The notes beneath the pieces are model-generated. The model made no database searches. It was not told the DNA's origin and saw only the letters and a list, made by a program, of their open reading frames with translations. Of a stretch of DNA of 64,000 nt, positions 1 through 12,957 are shown piece by piece (the stretch's first letter is position 1; every line of letters starts with the position of its first letter). The position numbers and the translations under genes are program-made. Source of the DNA: Dolomedes plantarius (lineage: Eukaryota; Arthropoda; Arachnida; Araneae; Dolomedidae); assembly GCA_907164885.2 (NCBI GenBank), contig OU015495.1:4167308-4231307 (forward strand), read 5' to 3'.

Positions 1-1279
1 CCAACATAAAACTAATTGTAATACATCACCACAATTTTTAATATTTTGACAAGCATGACTGAGTTCAATATAGGCTCAATGCTTACAACTGCTCCCGAAA
101 CGATAGTCTTCTCTGTCGAAGGCACATGAACAGCCACGTACAGAACACACTTTCTCCGCCCACCAGAGCAGACTCGCCCTTTCATAGCCACTAATTTGCG
201 TACATTTTCAACACTTGACTGGTTCTGAGGTTTATGGAATAAAGAAAAGATGAACACCTTACTACTAATCTATCCAAAACTTTCGAACCTAAAACAATTT
301 TATAGAAAAATATTTTATTCACAATGTAATGCATTACCCTCTCTCTTTTACCCGATACCTAAATTAAAATTACTTTTTAGAATTTAAAATGTAATAAATT
401 ACGTTATTAGATTTACACTACATACTAAAGCCTTTACATATTCAACATAGGTTTTAAAAACTGGCTTAAACTTATGTATACAGCTCTGGAATGGAAATGC
501 TTCTTTTTAAAATATTCCAATAATGTTCTTTTATTAGATTTTCTATTCCACTTTACGAGTACGAAAAAAATCACTGTAAAATGAATGGATTTCGGTGATA
601 CAAGATTTCCCTTTTTTTTATGGGAAAGTTAATCCCCGAGTGCAATTTAATTTTTGACGCCCTTGCTTCCGCCACGATGATTCTGGATATTTTATAGTAA
701 CGCGTGAATGGAAAGTTTTGCATCAAGATTTGATGTTTTTCGATTTATTCTATTATAAGCGTTTGATCTCGACATACCATTGCATCTAAAAGTGATATGC
801 AAATGACATTCCAGTGATGCCTGTCAGAATACGAAATATTCGTTCAAAATCCAAAATTTATTCAAAACGTATTTTGGTTGCCTAGAACTTTAATGCTATT
901 TTAATCTTAACTTTTATCTTACAGCTTACATGTTTGTTCAAACAAGTGAAGTCATATAAAGCATAACGCACTTGAGGTCTTAAGAAGTTGGAATTTTTAG
1001 ATTTGGATAGAGTGGATGTTCAACTTCTTAAAAAATATATGAAACTGGTCTTTTAGGGCGAAAAAAAGACCAATTATTTAGTCTCTGTGAGTTTCTTGTA
1101 ATTTAACTAATCATGGAAACAGACGTTCCTTCATGGGAGGAATTTCTTTTTCAATTTGGATTATAAATAAGTAACATAATTCAGGATCATAGGTATTTAT
1201 TTCTTCAGCCAGTTTTTCGGTCGTGACCAATCTATTCTTCATGTTCATGGCTTTCTATACGCTTTAATTAAACCCTCCT
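1..1279. other. AT-rich sequence, nothing recognised
   Basis: No coding signal, repeat end or RNA gene that I can support. The short open frame near the left edge (minus strand, first 260 bases) has no recognisable domain and no convincing exon borders. Confidence 0.5.
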
Positions 1280-1654
1280 TTAACCCTTCATCGGGCGCGC
1301 CAATTTTCGGGAACACCAGCAGGAGCGCGTTACATAAAATGCAACGTCTCTTTCAACCTTGATTATTCCTTTTATAATAAACTGTTCTTTTTGAAATTGA
1401 AAACAATAATTCTGCATTTTATGACAAGATATAAAATGTTGATAATATTGAGATATATTTATAATTAAAGGCTGAAGAATGCAAGCACAATCGCCTTATT
1501 TCAAAACTGTCCGGTTTATTGGATCTAAGGACAACTTGCGAATGGATTCCTATTATGTCCAAAAAACTTAAAAAACAATAAGATTGTCTATCTTCGCATG
1601 TGCGGGATACCGTGTAACAGCTGAACATTTGATCGAGCATTTGAACAGCTGAAC

Positions 1655-2135
1655 ATTTGATCAGAGATCCCCAAACTTGTTTGTCCCGTAGGCCCTGTGC
1701 CGATTTTTTTTGCTTTGGGTAGACCCCCTGCTATCCTAATATTGATTTTTTACAAATTCATCAACTTTTAAGTTTTGAAGCTGACACAGAGCTATTCACT
1801 TTGAGAGGGTTTACTGTAGCGTTAAAAATTTTAAAATAACAAAAAATTGACAACTACGCTGATTGACAACAGGGGGATTGACAACTACGCTGAAACCCCT
1901 TTCCACGAAGTATGAAGATGGAGAAGTATCAAAAGCTTTCTCGCGATCGTAAATAATGCAAGAACAGGTATGTCTCTTTGAAGCCAGAATTGTTGATATC
2001 CCTTTCTAAACTGCACCTTAAGTTCTTCATTGGTGATTATACCGAACAGTTCTTCTTGTAACATGACATCCGTGTCTTCAATGTCACCGTATCGATTGAT
2101 AAACCACTGTAGTTTTCTATAGTCAATACATCTTC
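1655..2135 (-). pseudogene. hAT transposase 3' remnant (ZBED5-like)
   Basis: Read on the minus strand, about 2125 down to 1925 gives a peptide containing DTDVMLQEELFG and FTIARKLL. Next comes a frame-disturbed stretch matching the 'xxYxVERGFSAV' end of the hAT dimerisation region (seen here as SWKGVSA). That order is what I recognise from ZBED5/FAM200-type hAT transposases, of which only the C-terminal part remains. Stops follow at once, and the fragment ends near 1657 in CAGAGATCCCCAAACTTG, which resembles a hAT terminal repeat. Catalytic residues and the BED finger are not present. It lies inside the piggyBac-like shell and is clearly non-functional. Confidence 0.5.
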
Positions 2136-2334
2136 AAACCTAATTTAAAAGTTTGTGCGACGGACATTTAAATGTTGAACGTAGGCTGAAAGGTCATCAT
2201 CCTGGCAGTTTGTCTGTGCCAAATGGGGAAACTGGAAAGTTCAATACTAACTCGTGGACCCCAATTTACATTTTATGCACCCCCAATTTTCTTTTTCACT
2301 GGAATGACTGGACTACATCAACTCCTGATTTTGA

Positions 2335-2875
2335 CGTATTGCCAGGGCCCGATTTAGAAAATTTTGACTATAGGCACAACTCGGGATGGGGGCCCCTAAC
2401 ACTGATGTGGGCGTAAAATTTCCAAAATTGCACACACACCAAAAAAAAAATGAATAAAAATAATAATAATAATAATCATGAATCATTGTGAAAGTACCAT
2501 TTAACCAAGAATTAGCTATTGGAAGAGTAGAAGCCTAAAACACTATCAAATAGCAAAAAGCAATATAACATATTTTAACTTCATCATTAAAACACCAATA
2601 CAATGCAACCAGAAAAACTTATTAATCCCTTACATACTCTATAAAATACATATGATTAACTATACATATAACAATACATATGATGAACCAATCAATCAAT
2701 CAAGTTTGAAAGGATATTATAAAAAATTGCTACTAAAAAGGTAAAATTAAAAAAAATTGAATTGGGAATTTTTCTTTTTCCTTTTAAAATTAAATTCTTG
2801 ATAGGGGCCCAACGTTCGGGGGCCCCTAGGCCCGGGCCTACCGTGCCTAATGGAAAATCAGGGCTTGCGTATTGT
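2335..2875. mobile_element. hAT MITE with 8-bp target duplication
   Basis: A 525-bp element (2343-2867) is flanked by cgtattgc (2335-2342) and cgtattgt (2868-2875), an 8-bp duplication with one change. Ends are CAGGGCCCGATTTA on the left and, reverse complemented, CAAGCCCTGATTTT on the right. Inside both ends a TAGGCAC and a GGGGGCCCC motif recur in mirrored order. The core is AT-rich, with an (AAT)n run near 2455-2475, and has no coding capacity. CA-GG ends and an 8-bp duplication fit the hAT superfamily. Confidence 0.7.
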
Positions 2876-3081
2876 AATCCAGTAAAATCGCTGGTTTACC
2901 ACGTTTAAGTCACGACAAACATGTATGGAAAGGATTAGAAGAATCAGAAAATCAGACCCGAATTAGAAAGGGCGTAGCTATAAATAGAAACTGCTTAGAA
3001 CAATCAAACCTTACATGTCAAACCATTCAAAATCACGAAAATGGTGCACTCTGTACACGGGCGCGCCCGCTGAAGGGTTAA

Positions 3082-5454
3082 TAAATCCATATTTTTCAAA
3101 TGAAAATAATTATATTCTTTCCACCCCACCCCCGCAGTCTGACTTTCAACATCATACAAATACTGCTACAAATCCTAGATATTGACTCCCCATGTACTTG
3201 TCAGAATTATGCACTCTTTCCATAAAGCGTGCCCCTATTTACCTAATTACGGTTATGCAAGTTTACGGGCGAGCAATCGCATGTTATTAACATCAAGTTA
3301 ATAGAAAATAATTCCAATAAGTACTTTAATTGCTGAGTATTGCACTCTGAGCAATTTTGATTTGATAGAGTCATTAATATTACATTTAATTTTAAACAAA
3401 ACCTGTCCAAGAAACTTCGAGGCTTTGTAATAAAATTATCAAATTATATCACCAGAGGCGAATGTGTAGGGATTTTGAGGCGCATATGCTAATTATATTT
3501 ACTTCACAGTCCTTTGCTCTGGGCAAAAATATCCATTTTACTTTAATTATAACGTCGAATCCGAGCAAATAATTAACTACAAGCCGACGAAACACATTAA
3601 ATATTAAGAATGCGTATCACTTCCGAAAGAATTTATTAAATGTCGGTGGTATTGACGTCTGTAAAGGACGTAAAATGTCTGACATCTGTAAATGAGATTA
3701 AAAAACATGTTATCGAGAATAAAAATGCAAGATAAATTTCCTAATTTTAAATATGTACATAATATTTAAATACGCAATGAATGAATATTTTGATACCTAC
3801 AAAATGTGTAAATTTATCAAAAATTATAAGTTAAAGTTAACGATTTTAGCAAATAGAACGTATGTTGCAGCCCGAATTGAGTTTAACTATACCCTCGCAA
3901 AAAATGTACTTTATCAAAGTTTATTTGCGTGGAATTTTCTGCGATCTCTTTAACAAAATGTGAGGTAACAAAACCTGAAATTTGAGTTTACAAACTCAAC
4001 CAAGCAAACAGTCGCAATTCCTTGAAATTCGCTTGATGGTAATCAAATTTTTCGATAAGTTTATAGTCAGGGTCCTTTTTGTAAATGCTACTAATTTCTT
4101 TAGGTAAATATGGGAAAAAAAATCTCTAACAAACAAAATATCAAAAACATAAAGAACTTGCGAAATTTATAGGATATGGCATCGTACTTTCCTTAAATAC
4201 AGGTGTCCCCGCCACAGAATCTTAATTTATCTGATTTAAGGATTGATTGAATCTTGTTACAATAAATCGTATTCCTCCATACTAAAGGGAAATTTCTGAC
4301 GCAAATTGTCCTCAAGTATCAATAATTAATACCTCTGAAAACATAAAAGGCAGCGAAATTGTAGTCCGAAGACCGGACAATCGTTTAAAAGCGTAATGGT
4401 ATTTCTGAAGATCACATTAAAATGCATGAGTTCGAGTCAATAACAGAGGTTTGAGTAACGTTTCACAGCGAACAGAGATTCTGTGAAATCGCTGATTCTC
4501 GTCGATTTATATCAAGAGGGCCCTCGGAATTCGAAATGTTCTGCTAAACCTGAGAGAATGTTAATATCCACGGTATGCACCATCAATCACGTGGGGAGAA
4601 ATCATTCAAATGTACTTACGTCTTGTGCGATTTCACCAGTATCTTAAAAAACTGCCGAGATGTCAAGATGAAGTATTAGAGCCTTGAAAAAGGCTCTTGA
4701 GACGCTATGAATCGGATTTGTTTTTTTATGGAGGTAAAAGACGCGCCAAAAGCTGCGCTCAGATTCTTGTGAGTAAAATGCATATAGTGCAAAAGAGAAT
4801 AGCCAGCTAAATCTCCCGAATCAGAATGAAAATCTACGAGACATAAAAGACAAGTTTTGATCATGAGGACTCCTCCTCAAGTTAAACAATTGAGGAGGAG
4901 TGGAAAATGGTGTTAAGGTTAGAGGTGATCGCATTCCTTATTAATTGTTCAAAATTTTTATATACAATATATTTTTTTTTAAGTAATTTGTTATTTAAGA
5001 CGTTTTCACCTATTTTGGAATTTTACTATTTTCTGTGTAATTTACCAGCAAGTTAAAGTTCAATCAAGTTTAATCTAATAGCTTTTTTCCTGTGACTTTG
5101 CAGCAAATTTTCAACACCCTAGTAAGTATGTATATTGTATGCAGGGATGTATATGCTTATATACACACGTATCTTCCGCTTCTGTTCTGAAATCTCCAAT
5201 ATTATACATAACTTAAAACTGAAAAATTTCCAGCAACGGTCAAATTAGTAACCCAAGCATTATAATTTTCTGGCCAATATTTTGACGTATGTTACTGCTA
5301 TTGTTTATGTTATTCTAAATTCAATTTTTTCCTAAATGCTGGAAAGCCGTTATTAGCCCTATTCCAAACCCTGGAGCTAACATAAATTTCCTCAAAACTA
5401 CGTCTTTTCCCTCTGCAAAATTACCCGAACGCGTTTTCTTAATAGAATCTCTCT
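3082..5454. other. AT-rich sequence, no gene seen
   Basis: No coding or mobile-element signal apart from one isolated hairpin at 4869-4901, listed separately. Confidence 0.5.
4869..4901. repeat. isolated 12-bp perfect hairpin
   Basis: ACTCCTCCTCAA (4869-4880) is followed after nine bases by its exact reverse complement TTGAGGAGGAGT (4890-4901). No element ends or gene flank it. It could be a remnant of a small foldback element or chance. Confidence 0.6.
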
Positions 5455-6560
5455 CTTCCTGATGACAATGATATTTTAATCCCCTAACAATTTGGCTTCA
5501 TAGTCAGCATAGCATCACGCACAGCTGCTCCATGTTGTTGAATTCGCTAGGGAAGGACTACAGTCACGAAGACCTATTGCTGCACTTTCTTAGACACGAG
5601 CGAACGCCTTTGATAAAATTTGGTATCTTAGGATCATATTTAAATTATTACAGCTTAATATGCCAAAAAAAATTATTCAGCCAATCGATCACTACTCTCC
5701 GCAACCATAATTTCCCGTAAGAATACACCACAATTCTCTCGTCGTCTAAATTTATTACTAGTAGCATTCAACAAGGCTCGATCCTTGGCCCAACTCTTTT
5801 AATCTATACGTCAATGATATTCTAGGGGAGATAATATTTTGCTAGCTATGTATGGAGACGATACTGCTATTTTATCAACTTCTCATAATCCTAATTTCTT
5901 TTCTAATCAAATTCAACACCATACAGGCACACTTACGAAATAGTGCACTCGTTGGAAAAATACAATTAATCACTCAAAATGTCCTCGACTATTTCTCTAA
6001 CAGCTATTCTAATCCTCCGCTGTATAGCTATAGAATTTAGAATGGGATAACACAGAAAAGTACTTAGGTGTCATCCTGATCGTAAATTGACTTGGAATGA
6101 ACATATGATTAAAGCTAAAAAATAAATACAATTGCCGTCATCATGCAACTTCGTAATTAGTTTCGGTCACCACCTTACCATTGAAATTAAAACTTTTCTT
6201 TTCAAACAAATTATACTTCCAATAGCTCTCTACACCATTCCTGTTTAGTTTTACGCTGACAAAGCGAATGTTATGCAACTTGAAACTCTCCAAACCAAGA
6301 GACACCAGCGGTATTCACCGCGCGTTTCATTACATGTCTAACCAAACCATCCGAAAAGATCTTAATATTTCATATCCTTTCTGCAGCAGCTCATAAACTT
6401 CTAAGAAATCTACTATTCAATTCCTAATATCATAACGAGATAATTGCCAGAGTTACCAGAAACTTCTCTCTCGAAAGAACCATAAACGTCCCCAGGCGTG
6501 CCTCCTTCGCAGCTAACATTAATTTTCCCTACCGTTATTACTTTTTTAATGTTAATTTTT
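5455..6560 (+). pseudogene. LINE reverse transcriptase relic (Jockey/I-like)
   Basis: Plus-strand frames, interrupted by many stops and indels, keep landmark reverse transcriptase motifs in the right order. A QQGSILGPT block lies near 5768-5795, a short LIY(V)ND-like block follows, and the catalytic box is MYGDDTAIL near 5848-5874 (usual form YADDT). Downstream near 6055-6110 is a YLGVI-DRKLTWNEHM thumb-like block, then IALYTIPVWF-like and KRLQRYSP-like fragments to about 6330. This is the arrangement of Jockey/I-type ORF2. There is no endonuclease domain, no ORF1 and no defined 3' tail, so it is a heavily decayed internal fragment. Confidence 0.6.
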
Positions 6561-6911
6561 CCCTGTCATTTTTGAGAACTTCTCACTTATCTCATTACGT
6601 ATTATTTTCACCTTTAACAAATCTGAGAACGTCCCACTATGGCCCTTTCAGTTCACTTGTGATTTCGTCCGGGTTCAAAACTCGGTGACTCCTGTATTTT
6701 TTTACTATTATTATTATTTGATTTTTTCTTTTTAGTTCACTTTCCTTTATTAATTTTTACTGTATTTTATTTTTAAATACATTTAACTGATAAGGATGTT
6801 ATTTAAGACTTTTTAATTTGCTGAGCAATATTTTATCAGAATTACTCCCTTAATGACTGGAAATAATAATTTTGATCCTGCATCTCCAACAACTTTAAAT
6901 TCTTTAATCCT

Positions 6912-6949
<38 letters not shown>

Positions 6950-7489
6950 GCATTTGATTTACGCCTGCTGTAAAATCTCAATTGCAGTCTTTTTCGTTTA
7001 GCAATCCATGGCACAGAGGGAAGGCAGACACTCAAAATAAGTACTCAGCATCGTCCAATTAATTAGCTGTTATTCGGTTCAAACTTCACGTAAACCAACC
7101 TCTCCAAGATATGCACGTTTCAGCGCTCGCCATTTCAAACTCGCGGATCCGGCTAGCGCACGGTCACTGCTACGAACGAATTAATCCCGAGCTCTGCGTA
7201 ATTCTAAGTCTTCATTAACGCGTCCCCCCTTATGGCGCATGCGCAGAGCACCACCTGGAAAATTCTAGAATCCTCCTCTGTTATCTAGCATAATTTTCCC
7301 GCCGACCCCTGTACATCATATTTTAAAATAACTTTCCTCCATGGAACTTCAATATCGCGAATCGAGTTCAACAAACGAAACAGGTAAAAACCCTTTTTTT
7401 CCGACACGATTTGCAAATGAGTTCCATATTAGATTTCGCTATTTAGCCCCATGTAATTTTCAATTTATGTTTGACATATATATATATAT
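6561..7489. other. AT-rich spacer with (TA)n run
   Basis: Contains a (TA)n microsatellite at about 6916-6946 and another at about 7475-7496. Nothing else recognised. Confidence 0.5.
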
Positions 7490-8005
7490 ATATATAACAC
7501 CAGAGGTAGCTGGTGATAGTGCGTCGGCTATCGGTACTGAGGGTGTTCGAATCAGATCCCGACAAGCGCCTATAAATACCTCCGTGTCTACCCAGATATG
7601 GGCACATTGATTCATAGACTAAAAGTCCCTTTGTTAGGTGGGACAGGTGATGTCCTAAGGGCTAGGGCGCTGGCCTTCGGTTTCAGATCCTGTGGTTAGA
7701 GTCCAACTGTTGGCATGGTTGTTTGTAGCTGTTCGGAATCGGCTTCAAACTGTAGCTCCCTACCTAATTAGCTCTCTTGCAACAAAAAGTTGACCGTAGC
7801 GCTTCAAACTAAACCCTCTGTTAGGTCAGACAGGGTGGGAGAGGGTACGATCCCCCCAAACGTCACCTTGTGGCTGCTCGGTCAAAAATTGAGGGTGGCA
7901 CCTTGCTAAATCGCGACTCGACTCTGTGGTGCCATTGTAAACTGGAGGTCACAACTCAGCCCGCTTGCTTATATGGACCTGGTCTGGGAGCATTAGAAAC
8001 AACAA
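7490..8005 (+). repeat. tRNA-derived SINE-like repeat
   Basis: The block is more GC-rich than its surroundings. It contains a segment (about 7660-7705) with A-box-like spacing (GGGCTAGGGCGCTGGCC) followed by a B-box-like GGTTAGAGTCC, as in degenerate tRNA-derived polymerase III promoters. The block ends in (AAC)n at about 7994-8010, a common SINE tail type, and then runs into (CA)n and (TA)n. No target duplication was found, so borders are approximate and the assignment is tentative. Confidence 0.4.
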
Positions 8006-8034
8006 CAACAACACACACAACACACACACATGCA

Positions 8035-8076
<42 letters not shown>

Positions 8077-8204
8077 TATATATAAATATATATATAATAT
8101 ATGATATATATATAATATAATAATATATATATATATAATAGATATATATAATATATATATATATATATATCTATATATATATATATATATATATTATATT
8201 TATT

Positions 8205-8258
<54 letters not shown>

Positions 8259-8300
8259 AGATAGAAGAGAGAGAGAGAGAGATGACGAGAGAGAAGGGGA
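8006..8300. repeat. compound (CA)n/(TA)n/(GA)n microsatellite
   Basis: (CA)-rich from 8010, then interrupted (TA)n from 8039 to about 8257, then (GA)n from 8263 to 8282. Open frames over it are low-complexity artefacts. Confidence 0.9.
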
Positions 8301-9000
8301 GAGAGGGGGGGTTAAACAATAAACAGATAGACAAATAAACATTCATAAACATATGTGTATTGATATACTCTAGGCATTTAGTTTATTTATTTATTTTCCA
8401 GGACTTATAAAACGATTATGTTTAGGGAGAGTATAAAAAAGTCAAAATAACAGCATATAAAATATAAACAAATACTGAAAAAATCTGGATAATAGAAAAA
8501 GTTTCAGTTTTGTTGTTTTACAGCAGTAAAATACCCATGATATTTATTGTGTGACTGAGATCCATGGAGAAAGTCAGAGAGAGCATTCAAAAAAACGGAC
8601 ACCCATGAAATTCTGCTCTAACATGTTCTCCTGCCCGAAACTGTCCGGTAGAGTAATTTCTTTCAAAACAATTCTATGTTAGAGCTAGTCCGACCTCTTT
8701 ATTCCATAGATAATGGTCCAAATGACTTTTTCCGGTTTGGAAAGACGAAAATGGCCCTTTAAGGAAGGTTTTAAAAGTTATGGTAATTGTTCAAAAAGAG
8801 CTAAGAAATTTAAAAGTATCGGAAAAATGATTTTAAGCCTACTTTCATGAAAAAGATTTCGAAGCATTTCGTTCGACTAAGTGACATTTTATGTAACAAG
8901 CATTAATTTCTTATGGTAAGTGCCTGAAAAATTATGTTAAACCTTTTCCAAAGATAATCTTTTAGAACAGTTCCGATAATTATAATAAACATAACTTGTA
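8301..9000. other. AT-rich sequence, nothing recognised
   Basis: No coding, repeat-end or RNA signal identified. Confidence 0.5.
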
Positions 9001-9082
9001 CAATAATATATATATATATAGATATATATATATATATATATTATATTATGTGTGTGTTGTATATATATATATATATATATAC

Positions 9083-9130
<48 letters not shown>
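9001..9130. repeat. (TA)n/(TG)n microsatellite
   Basis: Alternating (TA)n with short (GT)n blocks. Confidence 0.9.
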
Positions 9131-9132
<2 letters not shown>

Positions 9133-9308
9133 CTTATTCATCAAATGCCAGCTTGTTGACTATTAGGTCATAAGGCTTCGGGCTCTCCAATATTTTCTAC
9201 AACACAATTACAATAAGATAATGCACGCATTCCTCTATGTGCGTAGCAGTCATATCTTGCCGGTGGAACATAAAATTAATATATTATATATATTATATAT
9301 ATATAGTA

Positions 9309-11056
9309 TACAGGGGTGATTAATTAAAGTTTAAGTTTCAAAACGCTATAAAAAAAGAACCACTGATGAGAATGACGTCAAATTTGAACGGCATGTTATT
9401 GAAGAAGTCGGAAGCGTATGGCAGAAGGAAAAAATTAGTTTCAAATTTTAGCAACAGATGCCGCTGTAAGCGGCAGAATCACGACTAGAAATGAGAAATG
9501 CATTCGTCAAAACAACTGCTAAGGTGTAAGTTACACATAAAATGCATTGACAAATTAGAATTGTGAGGTAATTTTATTTTTATGACTGTACATATCACAT
9601 CGAAAGGGACAAATCGGTTTAAAGAGTTTTGCGGCGAAATGCGGAATAAGAACCATTCATCAAAGAAGTTCGGAAATGTCGCAATACTGGCGCAAAACAT
9701 GTTCACACAAGGTGTTCCACCGTTGTGTGCAACAAGTTGAAAGCGACAAACAGCATGTCCACAACGGATCGCAGTGTATCCGGGGGTGATGTTCAGAAGT
9801 GTGTTGCGAAATGCGTGCCTTTAATTCCGCTAAATTGCAACTTGGAGCACCGACACAACATTTTGAGATAAACCCCACAGCCAGAAGTCACAACGGAGTA
9901 AGATAGGTTGATCGGGACGGCCGGGCTGTAGGGAAATGACGGCTGATAATTCGAGCATTTCCGAAATGGCGCCTCAGCAGCTGCTTCACGGGATGTGCAA
10001 TGTGCGGAGGAGCGCCATCTTGCATAAAATGATTTCATCCACACATCCCGCTGTTGCAGAGCTGGAATGACGTGGTTGCGAAGAGACGCATAGCGCTGAC
10101 CAGTGACGGTAGCGGTAACAGAACCGGAAGCACTCGTCTGCTCGAAAAAATATGGTTGTAGGATGAATGATGCAGTAAAGCCGCACCATACCGTGACCTT
10201 TTCAGGATGAAGTGGTTCGGGGTGCGTTGCCAGTGAATTTTCTGTTGCCCATATTCGACAATTCTGGGTATTGACGTACCCTGTCAGATGGAAATGGGCT
10301 TCATCTGTCCACAAAATTTTCCACGGCCATTCATTATCCACTTCCATGCGACCAAGAAATTCTAACGTCTCCCTTACTGGAAGGTCAGACGGAAGCAACT
10401 CCTGCACATGGCCAATTTTGTACGGATAGCATTGCAGGATCTTTCGTACAATTTTCAGCACCGTGCTCGTAGGCCTGTCCAATGTTCGGGCAATTGCTCT
10501 TGCACTGCATGGTTACACATCCACCGGCCGACCCCTCCTGTAATGCTGTGGCCAATTCTTCAACTACCGTCGAATGCACTCGTTTTCTCCCTCTACAGAT
10601 TGCACATCAAACGAACCTGTCGTTTCGAATTTCGCATCATTTCTTCAGACCCACGACACTCATTGGACAACGCCTTCTTTTCATACCCTTCAGTGTCCTG
10701 ACTTTTGCAGAGCTACTCTTGCACAATCATCGTTTTGTAATACAGCTTTGCCAGCAGAGCGCGGTCCTGCAGGTGAGACCACCCATGGCGAACATCTGAG
10801 ACGCGAAATGAGGAAGCAGCCGTGTACCTGGCGGTTTTATAACACTGAAATGTGTCGTGCGCATGACAAGTATTTTAATTTACATCTTGCTGCCGCTTAC
10901 AGCGCCATCTGTTGCAACTTTTTGAAACTAATTTTTTCTTCTGCCATAACGCTTTCCGCCTTCTTCATTAACACGTCGTTCAAATTGACAAGATTCTCAT
11001 CAGTGGTTCTTTTTTATAGCGTTTTAAACTTAAGTTTTAATTATAATCACCCTGTA
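9309..11056 (-). mobile_element. mariner/Tc1-superfamily transposon, long TIRs
   Basis: The element (9311-11054, about 1.74 kb) is bounded by TA on both sides. It has imperfect terminal inverted repeats of about 170 bp (9311-9480 and 10885-11054). The left end reads CAGGGGTGATTAATTAAAG and the right end, reverse complemented, CAGGGTGATTATAATTAAAA. Both arms share GCTATAAAAAAGAACCACTG and CAACAGATGSCGCTGTAAGC blocks. A single degraded transposase lies on the minus strand between them. It sits at the edge of a (TA)n tract, which fits TA targeting. Confidence 0.85.
9820..10780 (-). pseudogene. mariner-like transposase (DUF4817 type), frameshifted
   Basis: The DDD/E transposase would cut and join the element's ends in the nucleus. 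N-terminal helix-turn-helix fragments (GLKKMMRKFETTGSFDV-like) occur near 10640-10600 in shifted frames. The first catalytic Asp is in WTDEAHFHLTGYV (about 10310-10275), followed by TVWCGFTASFI. The second catalytic block MQDGAPPH is present at about 10030-10005, but in a different frame from its upstream neighbour. The third-residue region CDFWLWGYLK lies near 9880-9855, again after a shift. At least four single-base shifts split a protein of roughly 340 residues, so it cannot be made as written, although the motifs themselves are well preserved. Confidence 0.8.
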
Positions 11057-12584
11057 TATATAACAGAACGGTAGCCTCTTGAGAAAGCTCAACTTAAGTA
11101 ATAACTAATTAACTCGAGGGAAAAATGAACATAATTCTTTGTGGAAAACAATTTTTTTAACCCAAATCTATATCAGTTAGAAATTTTTCTGTTGGAATTG
11201 AAGCTAATAGCGAAATAGTTTAGATTGTACGAATTCTTCTACTTTCAGAATCCCATCGTTAAGTGTTAATGTACAACTATGTAATAATGAATAGACAATA
11301 ACTGAAGATACGAGTATTACGTGATCATGATAGTGGGGCACGTTCATAAAATGCAAGAATACAGGAAGCCTATTCCAGGACGATTATGTGCAGAAATTAT
11401 TGACCTTACCCTTAACAGTGATTTCGTGTTGCAATTTATCAATAGAGAAACAGCATCTATGCTTCTAGTCTAAACAAGGGCTACAGCTGTATGTCGAACA
11501 AAGAACTTATTTTACGAAATTTTCATTTGAAATGTAATTGTTCTCCATATTTCCCTTTAAGCAATCAGTAAGCTTTTTTTCTACCATAATCTCAAAAAGG
11601 CAAAGATATTTGATGTTCGACTATCCAGATGTGTCTGCATGATCGATCACAAAGATGCGGCACTAGAATCCTAATGCGGGTGCAATCGATAGAAAAACTT
11701 CCCACGATCGAATTGTTGACAATTTCTAGTGTATGTAGTAATCGTCAACATTAAACATTCTTTCGATATACGTCTTAAGATAACATTTCGTTTCTGAAAA
11801 GATCGGCAGTAAATTTATGAGTCGGGCTGGACAAATCACGAAATACCTAGGTCACGCACACTCCGATAGAACTAGAAGGAAAGACAAATAATTAATTTGT
11901 CAGCTTGTGTTTGTTTTTCTACCTCGTAACACGTAATAAATTTTATCAAGCATTATAACATAATATATCAAGCACAATATGGAGTAAATGTTATTTTTCA
12001 TTTATAAAATGAAATATATAATAAAATCCAAATTCAAGGATCCGAAATATCGATTAAAGATAGGAAGATTATATTAATAATTCTTTCCAAAAATCATATA
12101 TATATATATATATATATAATATATATTATATATATATATCTTAAGATAATATACATTTGTTAACCTCGGATAAATATTCAAGCTCTATTTCATTCAGTGG
12201 CACAGTTTCAAGATTCAAAAAATCTCATTACTCAAAGTATTCCCTTTATTCATTGGAAATAAAACTTAGCGGCATCTCCGGGCGCAAAGTTTTACAGAGT
12301 CTTCAGGCCGAAAAGCCGCATCAGTTTAAAAGCAGTTCCGTGTCTGAAATCAATATGGCATTTTATCAGACCAGAAGGTATGCGTGTTTCTCGGTAAAAG
12401 TATCTAATTTTCCCGATAGCTCTGGGCAATTTTCTCTGATCTGGTCTCTCTATCCTCAGTTATTGGTTCTCTTACATAAAAGAGAGTCGGGCATTTAATG
12501 AAATGATTTAGCTATTTTTCTTCCTTTTATGCTCTACCAAATCTGTATTCTGTTATTTCAGAGCGTTATTCCGTACACACTGTT
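11057..12584. other. AT-rich sequence, no gene seen
   Basis: Includes a (TA)n patch at 12098-12140. A 113-codon open frame (12157-12498, plus) has no motif I recognise and is not called. Confidence 0.5.
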
Positions 12585-12640
12585 ATGCATATATATCTAT
12601 ATATATAATATATATATATATATAATATATATACATATCT

Positions 12641-12675
<35 letters not shown>

Positions 12676-12847
12676 TACATATATATATTATATACATATA
12701 TATATTATATATATATAGATATATATATATAGATATATATATATACATATATATACATACATATATATATATAATATATCTATATGTATATATATATATA
12801 CATACATATATATATATATAGATATATATATATGTATATACATATAT

Positions 12848-12909
<62 letters not shown>

Positions 12910-12957
12910 TATATATATTATATATATATATATATGTATATATTATATATATATATA
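12585..12957. repeat. long interrupted (TA)n microsatellite
   Basis: About 370 bp of TA dinucleotides with scattered TACATA, TAGATA and TAATA interruptions. It directly abuts the left end of the Tigger element. Confidence 0.95.

Larger units (their letters stand above)
1280..3081. mobile_element. piggyBac-like non-autonomous element
   Basis: TTAA at 1280-1283 and TTAA at 3078-3081 flank an 18-bp terminal inverted repeat. The left end (1284-1301) begins CCCTTCATCGGGCGCGCC and the right end (3060-3077) is its reverse complement with one mismatch. TTAA target sites and a terminal CCC are the hallmark of the piggyBac superfamily. The 1.8-kb body shows no piggyBac transposase. It instead contains a hAT transposase remnant and a separate hAT MITE, so the shell is either a MITE-like derivative filled by later insertions or two ends bracketing a composite. 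The terminal match is direct; the superfamily assignment is inference from TSD and end motif. Confidence 0.6.

Noticed and set aside
1..260. 81-codon minus-strand frame near the left edge as a host exon
   Set aside because: No domain, no convincing splice borders and composition like its surroundings.
8076..8342. IYIYIY-rich open frames over (TA)n tracts, also at 12529-12853 and 44572-44787
   Set aside because: Translation of microsatellite DNA.
12157..12498. 113-codon plus-strand frame
   Set aside because: Low-information sequence with no motif and no neighbouring gene parts; likely chance.
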